Origin: Bacteroidota bacterium
GTDB lineage: Bacteria > Bacteroidota > Bacteroidia > B-17B0 > Aurantibacillaceae
Assembly (NCBI GenBank): GCA_947474485.1
Contig: CANJJP010000116.1
Coordinates: forward strand, 1-6,074
DNA length: 6,074 bases
Direction of reading: 5' to 3'
Position 1 is the first letter of the stretch. Each line of letters opens with the position of its first letter. The notes under the pieces were generated by a model that saw only the letters and a list, made by a program, of their open reading frames with translations, did no database searches and was not told the DNA's origin. Below are positions 1 through 4,602 of this stretch, in pieces. Position numbers and translations under genes: made by a program.

Positions 1-2
1 CG

Positions 3-515
3 CATACAGCCCATTTGATGAATTTATGTAAAGGAACAAAAGCGAAAGTAATTGATACACGTAAAACAACTCCAGGCTTCCGTTTTTTCGAAAAATGGGC
101 TGTAGTTATTGGGGGCGGGGCAAATCATAGATATGGGTTGTTTGATATGATTTTGATAAAAGATAATCACATCGATTTTGCTGGAGGAATTGTTGAGGCA
201 ATCGACGCAGTTCATACATATCAGAAAAAAAATAAAAAGAAACTAAAAGTTGAAATAGAAGTTAGAAGTTTAAAAGATATTAAACTAGTTCTTTCCAAAG
301 GAGGAGTTAACCGCATTTTAATCGACAATTTCACTCCACAAGAAACAAAGGAGGCAATCCAACTTATTGGAAATAAATTTGATACTGAGTCTTCTGGAGG
401 TATAAATGAGAAAAATATTGCAAAATACGCTGCTTCTGGAGTCGATTTTATTTCTGTTGGTGCTCTTACTCATCATGTAAAAAGCCTTGATTTAAGTTTA
501 AAAGCAGTTAAATAG
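3..515 (+). CDS. nadC: Quinolinate phosphoribosyltransferase NadC, C-terminal part (5' end cut by window)
   Basis: NadC (EC 2.4.2.19) makes nicotinate mononucleotide from quinolinate and PRPP in de novo NAD synthesis, in the cytoplasm. The reading frame is open from base 3, so the gene starts before the window; the TTG at 15 and ATG at 18 lie inside the family's conserved region and are not real starts. About 170 C-terminal residues of a protein usually near 285 are visible. Family motifs appear in order: TRKTTPG (bases 57-77), GGGANHR (111-131), KDNH (159-170), SSGGI (390-404) and the terminal GVDFISVGALTH block. These form the phosphoribosyl- and quinolinate-binding barrel. The stop is TAG at 513-515. 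Where many homologues read THS before the last helix, this one reads THH. It has no functional link to the secretion genes that follow, and the 261-bp gap with a promoter suggests a separate transcription unit. Identification is firm. Confidence 0.95.
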   Translation, partial: HTAHLMNLCKGTKAKVIDTRKTTPGFRFFEKWAVVIGGGANHRYGLFDMILIKDNHIDFAGGIVEAIDAVHTYQKKNKKKLKVEIEVRSLKDIKLVLSKGGVNRILIDNFTPQETKEAIQLIGNKFDTESSGGINEKNIAKYAASGVDFISVGALTHHVKSLDLSLKAVK

Positions 516-660
516 CTGAAATTTCCCCAAATTTATCTGATTTGCTTAAGATAAAAGGAAATAAAATCCCTAAATTTTTGACTCAACCTTGAATCCCCCT
601 ATTTAAGAGGAATTTGAACCATTTTGAGCTCACCTCCATTATTAAAATTAGTTTTTTTAC

Positions 661-674
661 TATTTTTCAACAAA
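661..674 (+). repeat. 14-bp element upstream of the porP promoter, copy 1
   Basis: TATTTTTCAACAAA occurs here and again, exactly, at 3581-3594 ahead of gldL. This copy ends 15 bases before the -33 TTTG of the porP promoter. The place is right for an activator site or an upstream promoter element. Both copies are followed by ATTTGAAT (here 689-696), which includes the -33 box. The binding protein, if any, is unknown. Confidence 0.5.
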
Positions 675-689
675 AAAACACACACAATA

Positions 690-720
690 TTTGAATTTAT
701 ATTTTCTTTGTTTATCTTTG
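690..720 (+). promoter_or_regulatory. Bacteroidota-type promoter upstream of porP
   Basis: TTTG at 690-693 and TATCTTTG at 713-720 are separated by exactly 19 bases. This is a full match to the known Bacteroidota housekeeping consensus (TTG near -33, TAnnTTTG near -7). Transcription would start roughly at 725-730 and leave a leader of about 50 bases before the porP ATG at 777. It lies in the only long gap between nadC and the secretion genes, so it is the best candidate for the main promoter of the cluster. It is inferred from motif match and position only. Confidence 0.7.
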
Positions 721-776
721 TTTCTTAATATTAGTGTATTCAAAGCATTTTTTTAAAATATTTTAACAGAAATAAC

Positions 777-1772
777 ATGAGAAAAACCCTTACCAAACTT
801 GCAGTTGCCGTAACCGGATTGTTTTCCGCAGCCTACGCTCAACAAGATCCTCAGTTTACTCAATTCATGCATGTTAAGCAAGCGTATAATGGCGCTCAAG
901 CTGGAACTAATGGCGCAATGTGTTTTAATGGTATGTTCCGTCAGCAATGGGTAAGTTTTCCTGGCGCTCCAAGAACAGGATTATTCACTTTTGATATGCC
1001 AGTTGCAGTAATTCATGGTGGTGTTGGTTTGTTTATTGCAAATGACAAATTAGGTAATGATAATACAACAATGGCTCGTGCTTCATACTCTTTCCATATT
1101 TATGGATTAGGAGGAAATGGTACAGGTAAATTAGCGATTGGTTTAGATGCAGGTATTCTTCAAAAAAGAATTTCTGGTAACTGGACTCCGCCACAAACAT
1201 TAAATGATCCTTCTATTCCAAATAATACAACTACAGGTGCGCCTAACTTAAACAAGTTAAGTCCTGATTTTGGATTTAGTTTGTACTATACTATTCCGAA
1301 TAAAATGTATGTTGGTTTATCAACTACACACATTGCTGGTCAAGATTTAAAAGGTGCTACTGGAACAGGTACACCTGGTACCCCTGGTTACAAATTGTCA
1401 TTTGATATTGCGCGACACTACTATGCAATTGCTGGTTATACTTTCTCTTTTGATGGTGGAACACACAAGGTAACTCCAAATATTAAAGTTAAGTCTGACG
1501 GGGCTGCTACTATATTAGATGTTAATGCAACTTATATGTGGAACAATATGGTATGGGCAGGTGCAACTTACCGTGTTCAAGATGCAATCGCTCCTATGTT
1601 AGGTATGATGACAAAATTCGGTCTTAAAGTTGGTTATTCTTATGATTTAACTTTATCTAAGATTAATGGATATAGTTCTGGTACTCATGAAATCATGTTA
1701 GGATATTGCTTTAAGAGCGCTAAGCCGCCTAAAGTTTCAAGTCATACTAACGTGAGATTTTTGGAAGATTAA
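777..1772 (+). CDS. porP: PorP/SprF family type IX secretion system outer-membrane protein
   Basis: The protein has 331 residues, usual for the PorP/SprF family, and is predicted to be an outer-membrane beta-barrel. Family members are needed for T9SS function and for surface delivery of some cargo such as the SprB adhesin. A signal peptide covers residues 1-21 (MRKTLTK, hydrophobic stretch, AYA cleavage site) and the mature protein starts QQDPQ. The family's N-terminal block follows: DPQFTQFM (24-31), then RQQWVSFPGAPRT (55-67). Near the C-terminus HEIMLGYCF (304-312) and the RFL ending are also typical. The usual NPAYAG motif reads NGAQAG (38-43), a deviation in the family signature. ATG 777 is chosen because it begins the signal peptide directly; an A-rich leader and no Shine-Dalgarno precede it. 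Genomes often carry many paralogues. Its place just ahead of gldK matches the porP-porK-porL-porM order known in Porphyromonas gingivalis, hence the symbol; sprF would be the gliding-literature name. Confidence 0.9.
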   Translation: MRKTLTKLAVAVTGLFSAAYAQQDPQFTQFMHVKQAYNGAQAGTNGAMCFNGMFRQQWVSFPGAPRTGLFTFDMPVAVIHGGVGLFIANDKLGNDNTTMARASYSFHIYGLGGNGTGKLAIGLDAGILQKRISGNWTPPQTLNDPSIPNNTTTGAPNLNKLSPDFGFSLYYTIPNKMYVGLSTTHIAGQDLKGATGTGTPGTPGYKLSFDIARHYYAIAGYTFSFDGGTHKVTPNIKVKSDGAATILDVNATYMWNNMVWAGATYRVQDAIAPMLGMMTKFGLKVGYSYDLTLSKINGYSSGTHEIMLGYCFKSAKPPKVSSHTNVRFLED

Positions 1773-1813
1773 AAATAATTTTAGAATTTTGTAACCTTTA
1801 AAAAAAAAGTTCG

Positions 1814-1843
1814 TTGAAACCTGTTACTACTAACTTAAATTTG
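1814..1843 (+). promoter_or_regulatory. Promoter candidate upstream of gldK
   Basis: TTG at 1814-1816 and TAAATTTG at 1836-1843 are 19 bases apart and match the Bacteroidota promoter consensus, including a complete TAnnTTTG box. The expected start is near 1850, giving a leader of about 95 bases before gldK. No convincing terminator follows porP, so gldK may be served both by read-through and by this site. AT-rich DNA produces such matches by chance, so support is moderate. Confidence 0.5.
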
Positions 1844-1916
1844 TTAATAACTTTTAATTGAGTTTGGCGTAATTTTAGAAGTAGAAGCGAGTTATAAGAA
1901 ACAAGAGAATAAAAAC

Positions 1917-1940
1917 TTTTGTTTTATAAACTAAACAAAA
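1917..1940 (+). other. Inverted repeat just upstream of the gldK start codon
   Basis: TTTTGTTT (1917-1924) and AAACAAAA (1933-1940) are perfect 8-base complements around an 8-base loop, ending 6 bases before the gldK ATG. In the mRNA the U-rich arm could pair with the A-rich stretch that serves as the ribosome landing site in this phylum. The stem has a single G-C pair and is weak, so a regulatory role is speculative. Confidence 0.3.
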
Positions 1941-1946
1941 ACGAAA

Positions 1947-3563
1947 ATGAAAAAACTGTTGGTAATAGCAGCATCGGCAATGGCGGTAATATCTGGGTGT
2001 ACTCAGTACCCTGGTGAATTAGTTGGTGTGAAAGGGCGTGAAGAGTGGTTTCAGCCTGATCCTTATGGTACATTGTACATCCCAATGGGAGCGTACCACA
2101 TGGGGCCGAGTGATGAGGAAGTAACATATGCCCACACAGCGAAATCTAAAATGGTTTCTGTACAGGCTTTTTATATTGATGATGCAGAGATTTCGAATAA
2201 CGAATATCGCCAGTTCGTTTATTGGGTGCGTGATTCTATTGCTCGTGTTTTATTAGCACAAGGAACAAATGGTAATACTGAAACAGATGATTTCAAAATC
2301 CCTACTGATCCAGATTGGTTAGAAATGTTCCCAGTATATAAAGGTGATGTTAATATTCAACCAAATAACTTACACCCTAATTATTATTTAAATTGGGACC
2401 CAAAAATTAAGTGGCAAAACGATGAGGCTGAATATCAATTGGATTTAAATCCTCTTTATTTAGAGCCTAAAGAGCGTTTCTACAACAGAAAAGAAATTGA
2501 TTCTCGTAAATTGAATTTTGAATATTACAGAATTGATATACGCTTAGCTGCTGCTAAAAACAATCGGTTTTTACCAAACAAATCAGCTGACGCGGCTACT
2601 AACAAATATAAGGTTGCTGAATATAATAATGGTATTTATGACAACTCTGCACCAACTAATGATAACGTAACTGCAGGTTATACGGAGCCTGTTGGAGATC
2701 CGAATGCAACTCCAGGTGCGCTTGGTGCTGTACCAACGGCAAATGTGCCTAAAGGAGCGCTTGGTCAGTATGAGGTTGAAGATAGAGTTGCAGTAGGTAA
2801 TAATAGTCCTTACGTGCCACGTTCACGCAAAGGTGTTGATAGAAGTGTTTTCATTGTAAAAGATATTATTAATGTTTATCCAGATACTTTAGCTTGGGTT
2901 CATGATTTCACTTATTCTTTTAATGAACCAATGACAAATATGTATTTTTGGCATCCAGCTTACGATAACTATCCGGTTGTTGGTGTAACTTGGAAACAAG
3001 CCCGTGCTTTTTGTATTTGGAGAACAAATTTATTAAATGATTTCTTATTAGGTGGCGGACAATCTATAGTTAATGATTTCCGTTTACCAACAGAAGCTGA
3101 GTGGGAATATGCTGCGCGTGGTGGTAATGATTTATCTCCATATCCTTGGGGCGGACCATACATTCGTAATGCTCGTGGTTGTTTCTTAGGTAACTTTAAA
3201 CCAATGAGAGGTTCTTATATTGATGATGGTGGTTTCCACACTGTGCCAATTTATTCTTATAACCCTAACGATTATGGTTTATATTGTATGGCCGGTAATG
3301 CATCTGAGTGGATTGATGATGCTTATGATGAATCAGCTTATGATTTAGCTCATGACTTGAATCCTTCTTATAAATTTGAAGCAGATGATAAAGATCCTAA
3401 TGTTTTAAAGCGTAAGGTAATTCGTGGTGGTTCTTGGAAGGATGTAGGTTATTATTTACAAACTAGTACTCGTACTTATGAGTACCAAGATACAGCAAAA
3501 TGTTATTTAGGTTTCCGTTGTGTAATGACTTATTTAGGTCGTGCAAAAGGAGACGAGATTTAA
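1947..3563 (+). CDS. gldK: T9SS / gliding-motility lipoprotein GldK (PorK), FGE-sulfatase-like fold
   Basis: GldK is an outer-membrane lipoprotein that forms the large periplasmic ring of the T9SS with GldN, contacting the GldLM motor. Residues 1-18 are a lipoprotein signal with lipobox ISGC, lipidated at Cys18. The rest has the formylglycine-generating-enzyme-like fold: IPMGAYHMG (45-53) opens it, then YPVVGVTW (342-349), RLPTEAEWEYAARGG (379-393), MAGNASEW (448-455), RGGSW (493-497) and a closing LGFRCVM. The two catalytic cysteines that true FGEs carry soon after RGGS are absent (the sequence goes on KDVGYYLQTSTR), so it is structural, as known for this family. At 538 residues it is longer than characterised GldK/PorK (about 460-490 from memory). 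The excess appears to lie in an Ala/Gly/Pro/Asn/Thr-rich stretch at about 213-300 that splits the fold. ATG 1947 directly begins the lipoprotein signal. GldJ is a paralogue with the same fold; adjacency to gldL and gldM decides for GldK. Confidence 0.95.
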   Translation: MKKLLVIAASAMAVISGCTQYPGELVGVKGREEWFQPDPYGTLYIPMGAYHMGPSDEEVTYAHTAKSKMVSVQAFYIDDAEISNNEYRQFVYWVRDSIARVLLAQGTNGNTETDDFKIPTDPDWLEMFPVYKGDVNIQPNNLHPNYYLNWDPKIKWQNDEAEYQLDLNPLYLEPKERFYNRKEIDSRKLNFEYYRIDIRLAAAKNNRFLPNKSADAATNKYKVAEYNNGIYDNSAPTNDNVTAGYTEPVGDPNATPGALGAVPTANVPKGALGQYEVEDRVAVGNNSPYVPRSRKGVDRSVFIVKDIINVYPDTLAWVHDFTYSFNEPMTNMYFWHPAYDNYPVVGVTWKQARAFCIWRTNLLNDFLLGGGQSIVNDFRLPTEAEWEYAARGGNDLSPYPWGGPYIRNARGCFLGNFKPMRGSYIDDGGFHTVPIYSYNPNDYGLYCMAGNASEWIDDAYDESAYDLAHDLNPSYKFEADDKDPNVLKRKVIRGGSWKDVGYYLQTSTRTYEYQDTAKCYLGFRCVMTYLGRAKGDEI

Positions 3564-3580
3564 CATAAACCCAGTTCCAT

Positions 3581-3594
3581 TATTTTTCAACAAA
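3581..3594 (+). repeat. 14-bp element upstream of the gldL promoter, copy 2
   Basis: This is an exact second copy of TATTTTTCAACAAA found at 661-674 ahead of porP. It ends 11 bases before the -33 TTTG at 3606, against 15 bases in the first copy, and ATTTGAAT again covers the -33 box (3605-3612). The parallel order of the elements suggests shared regulation of porP and gldL. Confidence 0.5.
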
Positions 3595-3605
3595 TTTATT
3601 TTTAA

Positions 3606-3636
3606 TTTGAATAATTAGAAATTGTGTGTACATTTC
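3606..3636 (+). promoter_or_regulatory. Promoter candidate upstream of gldL
   Basis: TTTG at 3606-3609 and TACATTTC at 3629-3636 have a 19-base spacer, as in the porP promoter. The -7 box differs from TAnnTTTG only in its last base. The expected start is near 3642, with a leader of about 60 bases. The short palindrome ACTTTT-T-AAAAGT (3640-3652) sits over the predicted start. The match is imperfect, but is strengthened by the 14-bp element shared with porP. Confidence 0.45.
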
Positions 3637-3702
3637 GGAACTTTTTAAAAGTGAAATTAAAACCAAATAAACTAATAACAAACAAACAAAACAAGTAAAG
3701 CT

Positions 3703-4512
3703 ATGAGCAGTAAATTACCTAAAGTAACCGGCTTCAAGAGACTTCTTCACGTTGTAGCGTCAGGTGGATCAGCAGTCGTAATCGTTGGAGCACTATTCAA
3801 AATTATGCATTGGCCTGGGGCGTCTATAATGTTAACGGTAGGTCTATTAATTGAGGCAGCAATTTTCATGCTTTATGCGTTTGATATTCCTCATGAGGAG
3901 TGGGATTGGTCTTTACCTTATCCTGAGTTAGTTGATATGGGCGGGCATCATCAAGAAGAAGAGCAAGAAGAAGATGCTAAAGGTTCTTTAACTGCGCAGT
4001 TAGATAATATGTTGGAGCAAGCTAAAATTGGCCCTGAATTAATTGAAAGTTTAGGTACAAGTATGCGTTCATTAAGTGATAACGCTAGTAAAATGGCTGA
4101 CATTTCAAATGCTGCTGCTGCAACAAATGATTATGTTGATAGCGTAAAATCTGCTGCTAAAAATGTAAGTTCTTTATCAGATTCTTATAACAAAGCTGCT
4201 GAGTCATTAATGGGATTATCTGTATCTAACGATGCTGGTATTTCTTTTGGTGACCAATTAAGTAAAGTTTCTAAAAACCTTTCTGCATTAAACGCTTCTT
4301 ATGAATTACAATTACAAGGTAGTCAAGAACATTTAAAGGCAACTTCTGTTTTCTATGATGGATTAGCTGATTTAATGAAGAATTTAAATGATTCAGTTGA
4401 AGATACTCGTAAGTACAAAACTGAAATCGCTACGTTGTCAACTAACTTAGGTGCTTTAAATAATATTTATGGCAACATGTTAACTGCAATGAATTTCAAG
4501 AATAACGGTTAA
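3703..4512 (+). CDS. gldL: T9SS / gliding motor inner-membrane protein GldL (PorL)
   Basis: GldL forms a pentamer in the inner membrane around a GldM dimer; together they use the proton gradient to drive T9SS export and gliding. The protein has 269 residues, between the Flavobacterium and Porphyromonas homologues. Two membrane helices are visible at about 14-33 and 39-60, joined by a tight KIMHWPGAS turn. Glu51 in helix 2 matches the conserved intramembrane glutamate essential for motor function; Lys33 and His36 match the conserved K-x-x-H at the end of helix 1. A DWSLPYPELV segment follows, then an acidic linker (EEEQEED, 85-91) and a long Ala/Ser/Asn-rich helical region (about 95-265) likely to form cytoplasmic coiled coils. 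The start at 3703 leaves the usual short cytoplasmic N-terminus; no Shine-Dalgarno is present and the leader is A-rich. It lies 139 bases after gldK and 90 before gldM. Confidence 0.95.
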   Translation: MSSKLPKVTGFKRLLHVVASGGSAVVIVGALFKIMHWPGASIMLTVGLLIEAAIFMLYAFDIPHEEWDWSLPYPELVDMGGHHQEEEQEEDAKGSLTAQLDNMLEQAKIGPELIESLGTSMRSLSDNASKMADISNAAAATNDYVDSVKSAAKNVSSLSDSYNKAAESLMGLSVSNDAGISFGDQLSKVSKNLSALNASYELQLQGSQEHLKATSVFYDGLADLMKNLNDSVEDTRKYKTEIATLSTNLGALNNIYGNMLTAMNFKNNG

Positions 4513-4523
4513 TAAAAAATACT

Positions 4524-4556
4524 CAAAGAAAAGTGTAACTTTTACACTTTTCTTTG
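4524..4556 (+). terminator. Perfect 15-bp hairpin between gldL and gldM, terminator-like (possible attenuator)
   Basis: CAAAGAAAAGTGTAA (4524-4538), loop CTT (4539-4541) and TTACACTTTTCTTTG (4542-4556) are perfectly complementary. Read as a terminator, the core GTGTAA/TTACAC is flanked by an A-rich tract before and TTTTCTTT after, the form expected of an intrinsic terminator that could work in both directions. It begins 11 bases after the gldL stop and ends 46 bases before the gldM ATG. No good promoter was found between it and gldM, so complete termination would silence gldM; partial termination or an mRNA-stabilising role is more likely. The hairpin is seen directly, its function is inferred. 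Confidence 0.65.
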
Positions 4557-4602
4557 TTATAGTAATTAAAGAAGTTTATAACTAAAATAATATTTAGAAA
4601 AA

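Noticed and set aside
15..20. TTG/ATG at 15-20 as the start of a short nadC-like gene
   Set aside because: The frame is open upstream to the window edge and the codons before it fit the NadC family (TAHLM segment), so the gene is cut by the window and not truncated.
519..534. AAATTT-CCCC-AAATTT inverted repeat just after nadC, as a terminator
   Set aside because: The stem is only six A-T pairs with no G-C pair and no T-tract directly after it. It is too weak to call a terminator.
753..947. Minus-strand open frame of 64 codons over the start of porP
   Set aside because: It is a shadow of porP, with no recognisable protein features and no leader of its own. The other minus-strand frames (24-215, 1924-2127, 2969-3163) are rejected for the same reason.
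1371..1388. Tandem 9-bp repeat (ACACCTGGT / ACCCCTGGT) in porP
   Set aside because: It has only two imperfect copies encoding TPG-TPG, probably in a surface loop. It is too small to suggest a phase-variable or repeat-driven feature.
1791..1827. GTAAC ... GTTAC inverted repeat after porP as a terminator
   Set aside because: The arms are only 5 bases with a 27-base loop and no T-tract follows.
1947..3563. Formylglycine-generating enzyme / sulfatase modifier
   Set aside because: The catalytic cysteines are missing, a lipoprotein signal is present, and gldL and gldM follow. GldK explains all of this.
4557..4602. A separate gldM promoter after the hairpin
   Set aside because: TTTG at 4553-4556 is present, but no TAnnTTTG-like box lies 17-23 bases downstream.
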